Positions 16,920-24,565 of a DNA stretch of 64,000 nt are shown piece after piece. The notes beneath the pieces were generated by a model. That model was not told the origin of the DNA and did not search any database. It was given only the letters and a program-made list of their open reading frames with translations. Position numbers and translations under genes: made by a program. Source of the DNA: Planotetraspora mira (lineage in GTDB: Bacteria > Actinomycetota > Actinomycetes > Streptosporangiales > Streptosporangiaceae); assembly GCF_016863275.1 (NCBI RefSeq), contig NZ_BOOO01000040.1, positions 62,001 to 126,000 of the forward strand. Reading direction: 5' to 3'. Each line of letters opens with the position of its first letter. The stretch's first letter is position 1.

Positions 16920-16965
16920 TGGTCGGGACGGCAGGATTTGAACCCGCGACCCCTTGACCCCCAAA
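16920..16965 (-). other. tRNA-Pro 3'-end fragment with CCA, probable att site
   Basis: The minus strand reads TTTGGGGGTCAAGGGGTCGC, then GGGTTCAAATCC and TGCCGTCCCGACCA, i.e. anticodon loop (GGG) to the CCA end of tRNA-Pro. The 5' half is missing, so it is not a functional tRNA but the usual core left by integrases that use tRNA genes. It sits between the integrase tail and the repeat 16981-17068. Confidence 0.75.
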
Positions 16966-16980
16966 AAGTGGGGTTAGGCG

Positions 16981-17068
16981 TTTTTGCAGCTCAACGGCCT
17001 TCAGGTAGACATGCACGACGTTTGGTGACGTGCGGGTTGTTCGGCTGCGTGCACGACGTGTGGTCCCC
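16981..17068. repeat. att-arm repeat, copy A
   Basis: 88 bp beginning TTTTTGCAGCTCAACGGCCT and ending GACGTGTGGTCCCC, collinear without gaps with copy C (63050-63137, about 80 percent identical by eye) and sharing its right 26 bp with copy B (29868-29893). Internal CACGACGT motifs recur. Adjacent to a tRNA-Pro fragment, so probably the integrase arm-binding side of an attachment site. Confidence 0.65.
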
Positions 17069-17212
17069 ATGAAGTCCGCCCGGACGCCTCCGCCGCTCAC
17101 CTGATTACTCGGTCGCTCAGATCCTCGGGCAGACGCTACGCTCCCGGGGATCCACCACGGTGCAGGTCTGGTTTCGAGGCCTCACGGAACATGGGCGGAG
17201 CAGGAGAGATTC

Positions 17213-17644
17213 ATGGCGATGCCCAAGAAGGGCTCTCGGCTCATCACCGTGGCCGACGTGGTGTTCCGGTGGCACATCCGTCACCGGCCCACCTACTGCG
17301 AAGGCAACGGCTGGACTCCCCTCTCTTTCTCGGTGGAACACGCCGCACAACCCGCCAACGTCCTCATGGTCACCCTCCCCTGCGCCCGGCCCGACAACTG
17401 GCTCGGAGAGCGAGCCATCGCTGTACGCCCGGTCCTGGTGGAATCGACCATCCGACGTGCACTCGACGAGGGATGGGCACCGGCGCGCAGGGGCAGGCCC
17501 TTCTCCCTCGATATCACCGAAGATGAACTCCCGGACCTTCTCGGCGAGCCGCCCAACTACGTGATCCCATTCCTATGGGGCGTGATTCCTCTCGGCGGCG
17601 GAATCGAGGACCTTCCGCGCGCCCGCCAGATCTGGCCGCAGTAG
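17213..17644 (+). CDS. conserved hypothetical protein
   Basis: 143 residues beginning MAMPKKGSRLITVADVVFRW; a mixed alpha/beta protein with FRWHIRHRPTYCEGN and a region RRALDEGWAPARRGRPFSLDITEDEL. GGAGAG lies before the ATG. The RRALDEGWxPxxxGxPF phrase is common in actinobacterial hypothetical proteins; no function is known. Confidence 0.7.
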   Translation: MAMPKKGSRLITVADVVFRWHIRHRPTYCEGNGWTPLSFSVEHAAQPANVLMVTLPCARPDNWLGERAIAVRPVLVESTIRRALDEGWAPARRGRPFSLDITEDELPDLLGEPPNYVIPFLWGVIPLGGGIEDLPRARQIWPQ

Positions 17645-17745
17645 CCGTACGAACGCCTGCGACAAACCGCCACTTTGTGGCGCACCCGTCTGCTGACGAT
17701 GCCGTCAACTACTGCCGTTAGACACCCCCCAATCAACCACCCAAG

Positions 17746-17779
17746 AGGGCCCTACCGGGATCATCTCCGGGAGGCCCCT
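17746..17779. terminator. hairpin between convergent genes
   Basis: AGGGCCCTACCGG and CCGGGAGGCCCCT pair at 11 of 13 positions around an 8-base loop. It lies between the stops of the convergent genes 17213-17644 and 17803-18123 and could terminate both. Confidence 0.5.
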
Positions 17780-17802
17780 GCGATCTTCAGGCAGAAATCA
17801 AA

Positions 17803-18123
17803 CTACTGAACTACGAATGTGGCAAAATACTTCGGCTCCCTGGATGCTGCAATCAAGAATTGCCGCCAAGCCGAGATTGCACCCTCGCCGGGGGAGTCCG
17901 TATACCATCCCTCAAAAACTGGCTCGAAGCCCTCCGGCACCTTTCGCCATAGGTCGCCACCTAGAATCACGAAATCATTCTGAACAAGAATGTGAAAAAC
18001 CTGATCTAGGCAATCGACCGGGAAGGCGTACTCGGCAGATCCAACATCAGTAAGATCTGCCGACCTTTCCTGAATCGAAGTCGGCAGCACTGCGAACAGC
18101 GCTTCCTGCCTAACATGAGCCAC
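17803..18123 (-). CDS. Imm40-like immunity protein
   Basis: 106 residues with the Imm40-type core FHILVQNDFVILGGDLWRK followed by a WYTDSPGEGAISAW segment. Such cytosolic proteins neutralise polymorphic toxin tails. GTG 18123 has GGAGGG upstream and lies directly after the stop of the toxin-like tail (18127-18279), the normal toxin-then-immunity order. Family assignment is by motif memory and moderate. Confidence 0.65.
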   Translation of the reverse strand: MAHVRQEALFAVLPTSIQERSADLTDVGSAEYAFPVDCLDQVFHILVQNDFVILGGDLWRKVPEGFEPVFEGWYTDSPGEGAISAWRQFLIAASREPKYFATFVVQ

Positions 18124-18126
18124 GGG

Positions 18127-18279
18127 TCACCCTCCTGGTGTAGATAGGTGATGGTTTATAGTTCCATCTTGTTCAATGATCCAACGAAAGAAACCTTGCT
18201 TTCCGTCATATTCACCCGGCAGTCGCACATGCATTCTTGGAATACCATCCCTGTCAGATTCAATTGTCACATTGCGCAT
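18127..18279 (-). pseudogene. toxin C-terminal tail
   Basis: Fifty codons read HVRLPGEYDGKQGFFRWIIE and QDGTINHHL, resembling the end of polymorphic toxins of the type PGxxxGKxGxFxxIIxxxGxITHxxF. Upstream sequence belongs to another gene on the opposite strand, so the delivery domains are missing. An ATG at 18279 may be fortuitous. It abuts the Imm40-like gene. Confidence 0.5.
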
Positions 18280-18344
18280 GGCGGGGATCGTATCGGCAAT
18301 CCCAGGAAAGCCGAGGCGCACCGGGCCCAGTGGGCGCTGGTGCT

Positions 18345-18590
18345 CGCAGCGATGAGCCGGAGGTATCCGGGCTGCTCGCACTGCTGCTGGTCAGCGACTC
18401 ACGGCGGACCACCCGCACCGATGCCCAGGGTCGGCTGCTGCGCCTGGCGGAGCAGAACCGTGCCCACTGGGACCAGGCAGCGATCACGGAAGGGCGGGCC
18501 CTCGTCCTGCGCGGCATGCGGCTGGGCCGGGCTAGCCGGGTATCTTCTGCAGGCCGCGATAGCCGTCTTGCACGCGGAGGCGCCTAGGGT
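18345..18590 (+). pseudogene. ECF-type sigma factor, internal fragment 1
   Basis: Reads SDEPEVSGLLALLLVSDSRR, then LAEQNRAHWDQAAITEGRAL and, after a frameshift, YLLQAAIAVLHAEAP. This is the central SnoaL-less C-terminal region of long (about 400 aa) ECF sigma factors. It continues at 19305, so the gene has been interrupted. Confidence 0.7.
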
Positions 18591-18593
18591 TTG

Positions 18594-18870
18594 TCTGATG
18601 AATGATCTCTGTTGGTGCGGTTAGATGATCGTTCGTGGTGAGACGTGGTGAGCTGACCGATAAGGCCTGGCAGCGGATCGAGCCGCTGTTGCCCGCCACG
18701 GACGCGCGGGGTCGTCCGTGGCGTGGCGGCTGCGGACCGGATCGCCGTGGCGCGACATTCCCGAGCGGTACGGGCCCTGGCAGACCTGTTACGAGCGGTT
18801 CAAGCGCTGGGACGAGGACGGCACATGGGCGCGGCTGCTGGAACAGATACAGGTCAAGCTGTGATCGATG
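18594..18870 (+). mobile_element. IS5-type insertion sequence remnant (transposase N-terminus)
   Basis: GTG 18635 opens VRRGELTDKAWQRIEPLLPA, the standard start of IS5-family transposases. A deletion after ARGRP removes about 15 codons and changes frame; the family sequence resumes as VAWRLRTGSPWRDIPERYGP and RFKRWDEDGTWARLLEQIQV and then stops at TGA. The element begins immediately after the sigma fragment, consistent with insertion into that gene; the right end is lost. Confidence 0.75.
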
Positions 18871-18959
18871 AGTGGCTGTGATGGCAGTTCTGCTCGGGGC
18901 TGGGATCCTGGAGTCGCCGCGTGGACGGGAACAGGAGAGTCGGAAGGACGATCGAACCG

Positions 18960-19304
18960 ATGAGACACGACTACATCCCGCTTAAGGCGGAGACCGAAGG
19001 CGGCGAGCTCATCGTGGAACCGTCGGAAGACGCCCTTTACGAGATGATCATCGAGCTGACCGCGCCCGATAACACCTTCGTAATCGTCGAACCCGACGAA
19101 GATGACCCCGCTTGGTTCGCATCTGCATCCCTCCTCGATGACGGTACCTACGAGGTCGAGTACCGGGATACCGTTCGCAGACGGCACGAACTCAGCGTCG
19201 GAAGCGACCCTGACCGCATCGCTCGCGATGCAGCCGTCTGGGTTGCTAACACCGCCCGAGCGCACAGAGCCCTCAGCGGACATCAATCCTCAGCCGACTT
19301 CTGA
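18960..19304 (+). CDS. hypothetical protein, Imm1-like
   Basis: 114 residues (MRHDYIPLKAETEGGELIVE...). The phrase NTFVIVEPDEDDPAWFASAS followed by DDGTYEVEYRDTVRRRHEL is a small beta-rich fold similar in pattern to Imm1-type immunity proteins. GGAAGGA precedes the ATG by about 11 bases. It occupies the break in the sigma-factor gene behind the IS remnant, so it was probably imported with it. Confidence 0.6.
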   Translation: MRHDYIPLKAETEGGELIVEPSEDALYEMIIELTAPDNTFVIVEPDEDDPAWFASASLLDDGTYEVEYRDTVRRRHELSVGSDPDRIARDAAVWVANTARAHRALSGHQSSADF

Positions 19305-19566
19305 AACAGGCCCTGGGTACGAAGACACTGACTGGCCACAAATCGTCAGCTTGTACGACCGGCTGCAGCAGGTCTGGCTGTCCCCGGTGGTCGCACTGAA
19401 CCGGGCCGTGGCGCTGGCCCGGGTACCGGGTTGCGCGAGGTGGAGGCACTGGAGAACGACCCGCGTCTGGCCGGGTACCACTACCTCCCCGCGATCAAAG
19501 CGGATCTGCTGCACCGACTCGGCCGATACGCAGAGGCCGCCACCGCCTACCGGGCGCCGTTCCTCA
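19305..19566 (+). pseudogene. ECF-type sigma factor, C-terminal fragment 2
   Basis: Reads YEDTDWPQIVSLYDRLQQVW, SPVVALNRAVALARV and, after a frameshift near 19430, LENDPRLAGYHYLPAIKADL with LHRLGRYAEAATAYRAP. This TPR-like end follows fragment 1 (18345-18590) in homologous sigma factors. The last ~15 residues are replaced by the next gene. Confidence 0.7.
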
Positions 19567-19570
19567 TGAG

Positions 19571-20041
19571 ATGCACCTGGGGCAGAATGCGGAGGTGGTG
19601 GAGATCCGGTTGTTCCGATCTGGCGACGGTCCGGCCGTGGCCGACGTCATCGAGCGGTGCCTGCGCGAACTCAACAGTCGCGATTACCCGGAAGAGATCA
19701 TCGAGCGCATGTGCGCACACTTCTCCGCCGAGCGGATCGTGCAACTCGCCGACGAGCGGCAGATGTTCGTCGCCGAGAGTGCGGGGATCGCGGGCACCGT
19801 CTCCCGCGATGGCAACAAGGTCTTCACGATGTTCGTCCATCCCCGGGCGATCGGTCAGGGTCTCGGACGGCGGTTGATGCGCCACATCGAGACACTGGCT
19901 GCAGCCGAGGGGTACGACTACATGGAAACCGGCGCCAGCGTGACTGGGCACGGGTTCTACCAGCGGCTGGGTTACGTCGACGTGCGCACGAGCGAGACGG
20001 AGTTCGGCTTCAACTACATTCTCCGGAAGCCACTGCGATGA
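19571..20041 (+). CDS. GNAT-family N-acetyltransferase
   Basis: 156 residues with GNAT motif A (VFTMFVHPRAIGQGLGRRLM) and C-terminal GHGFYQRLGYVDVR. Substrate unknown. The start is uncertain: ATG 19571 lies in sigma-factor debris and GTG codons near 19595 are alternatives. The MerR promoter begins 181 bp downstream. Confidence 0.8.
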   Translation: MHLGQNAEVVEIRLFRSGDGPAVADVIERCLRELNSRDYPEEIIERMCAHFSAERIVQLADERQMFVAESAGIAGTVSRDGNKVFTMFVHPRAIGQGLGRRLMRHIETLAAAEGYDYMETGASVTGHGFYQRLGYVDVRTSETEFGFNYILRKPLR

Positions 20042-20221
20042 CACCGCTGGAGACGCAGACGGTAATGCAGGACAGCCCCTGACCTGGTCCTGGACTTCCG
20101 CCTGCGAGCCCTTGGACGATGATCATTCCAGCCATATTCCGGATCATGGTCTGTGCGATCTCGCACGCACTCCCCCGCCGGATCGTCCAGGAGCGGGAGC
20201 GCCGCCGCTGGATGCATGGAT

Positions 20222-20294
20222 TTAGGGGTTGCATCTCGTACCTAGGTACAGGCTTACCGTCGGACTGTGGGTCGCTCGCAGGAGAGACGGGTGG
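20222..20294 (+). promoter_or_regulatory. MerR-type promoter/operator of the mer-like operon
   Basis: -35 TTGCAT (20229-20234), 19-bp spacer with palindrome GTACCTAGGTAC (20238-20249) and -10 TTACCG (20254-20259). The overlong spacer and central dyad are the hallmark of MerR activation by DNA untwisting. It lies 22 bp before the gene at 20316 and is duplicated at 3351-3423. Confidence 0.8.
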
Positions 20295-20315
20295 CCTTGG
20301 CAGTTGGGAGGGCTC

Positions 20316-20648
20316 ATGGATTGGGCGCCGGCTGAATGCACACTGCCGACCGAGGAGCAGCCGTTGCGAGTGGCAGAGTTCGACGCGCTGTTCGCCTCCA
20401 CGCTTCGTGGGGTGGAACGTGTGGGGCCGACTCATCTTCGGCTCATGCTGGAAGGCGGTGCGCTCGTGGAAGCGACTGCGCGGGAGTTGGCGGCGCGGGA
20501 AACGAGCTGCTGTTCGTTCTTCACGTTCACCTTCACGCCAGGAGACCAGGGCCTTGGTCTGGATATCGAGGTCCCTATGGTTCACGTCAAGGTCCTGGAC
20601 GGGTTGGCGGTCCGGGCGAACGAGGCGGCACCCCGGATGGCGTCATGA
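20316..20648 (+). CDS. small MerR-operon protein with Cys-Cys motif
   Basis: 110 residues: a compact alpha/beta domain with LMLEGGALVEATARELAARE, then TSCCSFFTFTFTPGDQGLGL and HVKVLDGLAVRAN. The ETSCCSFF element is the obvious metal-binding candidate; another Cys lies at position 8. GGGAGG precedes ATG 20316. Its stop overlaps the merR start (ATGA). Known companion of actinobacterial MerR genes but without assigned function; a metallochaperone or sensor helper is inference. Confidence 0.75.
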   Translation: MDWAPAECTLPTEEQPLRVAEFDALFASTLRGVERVGPTHLRLMLEGGALVEATARELAARETSCCSFFTFTFTPGDQGLGLDIEVPMVHVKVLDGLAVRANEAAPRMAS

Positions 20649-21091
20649 GTGAGAAGTGGCTGCGGACCGGGCAGGTCGCCGAAGCGGCGGGGGTGAACGC
20701 TCAAACGCTGCGTTACTACCATCGCCGGGGTCTCCTGCAAGAGCCGCAGCGTAGTAACGGTGGTCATCGGCTGTACCCGCCGGAAACCGTGATCGCGCTT
20801 CGGGTGATCAAAGTCGCGCAGCGGCTGGGCTTCACGCTGGACGAGGTTGCCGACCTGATCGAGACCATCGGGCATCGTCATGGCAGACCGAACAGCGGAT
20901 TGCAGGCGCGGGCGACAGCCAAGCTAGCAGAGGTCGAGCAGAAGATTGCCGACCTTCAGCTGATCCGGCAGACGCTGGTACAGGCGGTGGATGCCGGGTG
21001 TGATGATCTGGTGGCTTGTGCGGCAAGTCCGTGTTGCCCGCTCCCCTTCTCTGATCTTGCAGGCGGAGGGCACCGTGTCGACGTCGGCTGA
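20645..21091 (+). CDS. merR: MerR-family metal-responsive regulator
   Basis: 148 residues: winged helix 5-73 (TGQVAEAAGVNAQTLRYYHR), dimer coiled coil 85-117, and a C-terminal cysteine cluster C119, C125, C130, C131 (DAGCDDLVACAASPCCPLPF). Two of these correspond to the Hg-binding C117/C126 of Tn501 MerR, but the C82 equivalent is absent, so the metal could be Hg, or another soft or borderline metal. It should act on the 19-bp-spacer promoter upstream. Confidence 0.85.
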   Translation: MSEKWLRTGQVAEAAGVNAQTLRYYHRRGLLQEPQRSNGGHRLYPPETVIALRVIKVAQRLGFTLDEVADLIETIGHRHGRPNSGLQARATAKLAEVEQKIADLQLIRQTLVQAVDAGCDDLVACAASPCCPLPFSDLAGGGHRVDVG

Positions 21092-21239
21092 TTCGGATCG
21101 GCGTAAGCGCCTTATCCCGGCCCGTCTGACCGGCTTGGCGGCGGCCTGCGCTGCGTGCTGCGTGCCGTCTTCGCAGTCATCGAGCACCTACCCGCCGCAT
21201 CCGTGTTCTCGATGTCACCGCCCATCCCACCGCGGATGA
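21075..21239 (+). pseudogene. truncated MerT-like transporter N-terminus
   Basis: GTG 21075 with GGAGG overlaps the merR end and reads VSTSADSDRRKRLIPARLTG, LAAACAACCVP: a basic N-terminus and the start of a first membrane helix with a CAACC thiol cluster, as in mercury/metal transporters. The frame is then lost. The operon therefore probably no longer has its transport function. Confidence 0.5.
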
Positions 21240-21335
21240 TTATTCGGCACCCGCAGGGTTCGTTACGCGCATGTCCGTATCGAGTTGGCCGCGGCACCGG
21301 GCCGCTTTCGGACATGACCGGGACACCAAAACGCA

Positions 21336-21368
21336 GGGAGGGCGGGCCCGTTGTGCGCCCGCCCTCCC
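21336..21368 (-). terminator. strong hairpin terminator
   Basis: GGGAGGGCGGGC and GCCCGCCCTCCC form a perfect 12-bp stem with a 9-base loop, 21 bp beyond the stop of the propeller gene. It can serve both that gene and the mer-like operon from the other side. Confidence 0.85.
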
Positions 21369-21389
21369 CGACCGTCAGTGGGTGACTCG

Positions 21390-23780
21390 CTACTGCTGCG
21401 GAAGCGCGATCTTCCAGACGCTGCGGCCGAACGTGGCCGCGTAGAGCGTCTTGCCGTCACCGGTGATCTTGATGTCGAGCACCGGCGTGTTGGGCAGGCC
21501 GTCGCCGAACCGCTTCCAGTTCTTCTTGCCGTTCTTGTCGTAGAAGACGCCGAAGTCGGTCGCCGCGTAGAGCTGGTCGTTCGGCTGGTCGTAGGCGAGC
21601 ATCTCGACCGGCGCGTTCGGCAGCTTTCCGCTGATGTTCTTCCAGCTCGCTCCGCCGTTGGTCGTCTCCCAGACGTTCGCCGCGTAGTCGCCCTCCCGGT
21701 AGCCCGAGTAGGCCACGTACACGTGGTCGGCGTTGGCCGGGTCGACCACGATCGAGTTCACCCACCGGACGGGCAGGCCCTTGCCGGTGAACTCGGTCCA
21801 GTTGGCGCCGAGGTCGGTCGTCTTCCAGAGCCGGCCGGTGTCGGTACCGACATAGATCGTGTTGCCGTCGGTCTTCGCCACACCAACCGTGGTGATCGTG
21901 GAGTAGAGGCCGCCATAGGAACCCTGGTCGTCCTGTTCCGGCGGAACCGGGCCGGTCAGGTAGTCCCCGGGCGGGCTGATCTGCGTCCAGGTCGTTCCCC
22001 GGTCGGTCGACCGGTCGAGAACGTTGCCGCCGAAGTACACGATCGAGGGGTCGCTCGGGTCGAGGACGACCGGGGCGTCCGTCGTGATCCGCGAGGAGTG
22101 CCGCGTTCCGAACCGGATGTTGCGGGTGGTGCCGTTCGCGTCCTCGTGCCGGGTGCAGTTTCCGACCTGGGAGCACTCGTAGTAGATGTTGTGGTCGCTC
22201 GGGTCGATCACGACGAAGTGGCCGTCACCGCCGCCGTAGGAGTTCCACTGCGTCAGGTCCGAAGGCCCGGCGGCGGCGGTCCAGGTACGGTTGCTGCCGT
22301 TGTCCTGCAGGCCGGACGCGAGCCGGCTCGGGTCGTCCATGGCCACCGCGAGGTGGTACGACTGGTTGAACGGCTCGTACGTCGCGTGGATCCACGAGCG
22401 GGTGGCGCCGTTGGCGTCGGAGCGGTAGACGCCGCCGTCGTCCCCGAGGTAGACCCGGTTCGGGACGTTGGGGTCCCACTGCACGATGTGCTGGTCGGAG
22501 TGGGGTCCGCTGGAGGTGGCCCACGTCGCGCCGCCGTCCTTGGACTCGCGCAGGTTCACATCGGCGTTGAACAGGTGGTTCTCGTCCTTCGGGTCGACCC
22601 ACAGGCGCCCGAACCACCACTCGAAGCCGCTCGAACCGCCCGCACGACCGCCCGGCACGAATGAGTCGCCGCCGTCGTTCGAGACGTAGAAACCCTTGTC
22701 TGGACCGTAGGTGTTCCCGGAGATCACGTACACCCGGTTCGGGTCGTTCGGCGCGATCGCGACTCCGATGCGGCCGAGGCTCGCGTCGCTCGTCAGCCCG
22801 GTGCCCGAGGTGTCCGAGACATGCGTGCCGGTCACGTTCTCCAGCCGCTTCCACGTGTCCCCGCCGTTGTCGGAGCGGTACAGACCGGAGCCGACACCGC
22901 CGTAGAGGCGTGCGCCGCTGTTGCGCTGGTGGTCCCACAACGATGCGAAGATCCGCTTGGGGTTCGTCGGGTCGATCGCCAGGTCGACGCCGCCGGTGGT
23001 GGCGTTCGGCGTCGGCAGGACGAGCTTCCAGTCCTTGCCGTGGTTCGTCAGCCGGTAGATGCCGCGCTCACTCGCGGACCCGGACAGGTTCCCCGCGGCC
23101 GCGACGAAGACCGTCTGCGGGTCCGTGGGGTCGACGACGATCCTGCCGATCGCCGCGCTGCCGGTGAGGCCCCACTGCTGCCAGTGCTTGCCGCCGTCGG
23201 TCGACCTGTAGACGCCGTCGCCGAAGTAGGTCAGACCGCCGCCGGACGGATTCGCCTCGCCGGTGCCGGCCCACAGCGTGCCGTCGGGGCCCATCGCCAG
23301 CGCGCCCACCGTCTGCGTGTAGTCGTCCGGCCAGGCCGGCTCGAAGGTGTTGCCGGCGTCCGTGCTCTTCCAGACGCCGCCGCCCGATGCCGCGACGTAC
23401 AACGTGTCGGGGTGGGCGGGGTCGACGGCCAGGTCGGTGACACGGCCTCCGATGTTCGAGGGGCCGACGAGATCCCAGGTGCCGTCGCCGGGTTTGAGCG
23501 CCTTGGCCTGCTGGACCGATTGCTTGATCTGCGCGGCCGTCACCTCCTGGCCGGAGGTGAACTTCTGCGTGAGGTATTTCGCCGGTTCGGCGGGACCACC
23601 GTCCTCCTCCTCGCCGGGAAGCTGGAGAGAGGCGCTCGTCTGGCTTCCCGCGGACAGGACCGCCTGACCCGAGAACGCGGGCCCCTGGAAGGTCAAGGCC
23701 GACACGCCGAATGCGAGCACGCCCGCCGTACCGATCGCGGGCAGGGCACGCCTCATCCGACTCTTACGTCTCTTGACCAT
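21390..23780 (-). CDS. large secreted BNR/VPS10-type beta-propeller protein
   Basis: 796 residues. Signal peptide in residues 1-40 (MVKRRKSRMRRALPAIGTAG), acidic linker, then about nine Asp-box blades, for example VYRSTDGGKHWQQ, LYRSDNGGDTWKR, LRESKDGGATW, LDRSTDRGTTW, LWKTTDLGANW and VWETTNGGASW. The layout resembles tandem sortilin/xyloglucanase-like propellers, but no catalytic Asp pair can be assigned, so it is not called a glycosidase. ATG 23780 has GGGAGA upstream. Exported; ligand unknown. Confidence 0.85.
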   Translation of the reverse strand: MVKRRKSRMRRALPAIGTAGVLAFGVSALTFQGPAFSGQAVLSAGSQTSASLQLPGEEEDGGPAEPAKYLTQKFTSGQEVTAAQIKQSVQQAKALKPGDGTWDLVGPSNIGGRVTDLAVDPAHPDTLYVAASGGGVWKSTDAGNTFEPAWPDDYTQTVGALAMGPDGTLWAGTGEANPSGGGLTYFGDGVYRSTDGGKHWQQWGLTGSAAIGRIVVDPTDPQTVFVAAAGNLSGSASERGIYRLTNHGKDWKLVLPTPNATTGGVDLAIDPTNPKRIFASLWDHQRNSGARLYGGVGSGLYRSDNGGDTWKRLENVTGTHVSDTSGTGLTSDASLGRIGVAIAPNDPNRVYVISGNTYGPDKGFYVSNDGGDSFVPGGRAGGSSGFEWWFGRLWVDPKDENHLFNADVNLRESKDGGATWATSSGPHSDQHIVQWDPNVPNRVYLGDDGGVYRSDANGATRSWIHATYEPFNQSYHLAVAMDDPSRLASGLQDNGSNRTWTAAAGPSDLTQWNSYGGGDGHFVVIDPSDHNIYYECSQVGNCTRHEDANGTTRNIRFGTRHSSRITTDAPVVLDPSDPSIVYFGGNVLDRSTDRGTTWTQISPPGDYLTGPVPPEQDDQGSYGGLYSTITTVGVAKTDGNTIYVGTDTGRLWKTTDLGANWTEFTGKGLPVRWVNSIVVDPANADHVYVAYSGYREGDYAANVWETTNGGASWKNISGKLPNAPVEMLAYDQPNDQLYAATDFGVFYDKNGKKNWKRFGDGLPNTPVLDIKITGDGKTLYAATFGRSVWKIALPQQ

Positions 23781-24036
23781 TCCGTCTCCCAATAACCCGT
23801 CCACAGTTGGACATCTGGGGCAAAAGGTAAAGAGAGCGAAAGTATTGAGTCAATAGACGTTTGTCGAAGGGTAACTACTTCCGGGACGTTGCGGGCACAC
23901 CCGCTCGATGCCGCATCGCGCGTCAGCGTCGTACGGGGGCCGGCCCGTGCACCGCCTCCAGCAGCACGAACCCGTTGGCGGAGCCGTCAGGGTCTCGTGC
24001 GACAAATGTAGGAAGCCACGGGCCGGCGTTTGTCTC

Positions 24037-24528
24037 CTACGACAACGTGTACTTGACCCGGACCTTTCCTTCGCACAGCTGGATCACCTGAATGGCCACG
24101 TCGTGAGGTCCAGACAGGTGCGCTTCGGCCTCCGAGCCTTCTTCCTGGTCCTTGCGCTCGATCTTGTACCCGGCCTTGGCGAGCACGTCCGCGGCCTCGT
24201 CGCGAACACTGTCGAGCTTGGTGGGATCCGCGTCCTTCGCGACGAAGAACAGCTCGGTCTTGCCGAAGGGCCCCTTGGACATGTAGACCTGCCCGCCGGA
24301 CGGCACCGGCAGGTCCGCGGGCGGCTGCCGGTCCGGCTTGCCGGTCAGGTCGCCGGCCTGCGAGCAGGGGATGCCGTTGCCCGCCGCCTCAGGGCTCGCC
24401 GCCGCCGAAGTCGCGCTCACGGGGCTTTCCTGCGCAGCGGCGTTCGAAGAAGTCTCCCCGCAACCGGCGAGCGATGCCACGGCGGCGACGGCGATGCTCG
24501 CCGCAGCGATCAGTCGTGTGATGTTCAT
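24037..24528 (-). CDS. lipoprotein, unknown function
   Basis: 163 residues: signal peptide with lipobox SLAGC, a Ser/Ala-rich linker, then a folded domain with one Cys pair (IPCSQAG and IQLCEGKVRVKY) and a basic/acidic helix DEAADVLAKAGYKIERK. ATG 24528 follows GAGGAA. Divergent from the substrate-binding protein gene only 37 bp away. Confidence 0.75.
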   Translation of the reverse strand: MNITRLIAAASIAVAAVASLAGCGETSSNAAAQESPVSATSAAASPEAAGNGIPCSQAGDLTGKPDRQPPADLPVPSGGQVYMSKGPFGKTELFFVAKDADPTKLDSVRDEAADVLAKAGYKIERKDQEEGSEAEAHLSGPHDVAIQVIQLCEGKVRVKYTLS

Positions 24529-24565
24529 GAAATGGTTCCTCAGGGGGTGAGATAAGGTCCTGCGC

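Noticed and set aside
21351-22664. 437-codon plus-strand open frame
   Set aside because: Antisense shadow of the BNR-propeller gene; Val/Arg-rich with no domains, and the minus-strand protein has a signal peptide and Asp boxes.
21390-23780. xyloglucanase/sialidase annotation of the propeller protein
   Set aside because: Asp boxes alone do not prove glycosidase activity and catalytic residues cannot be assigned.
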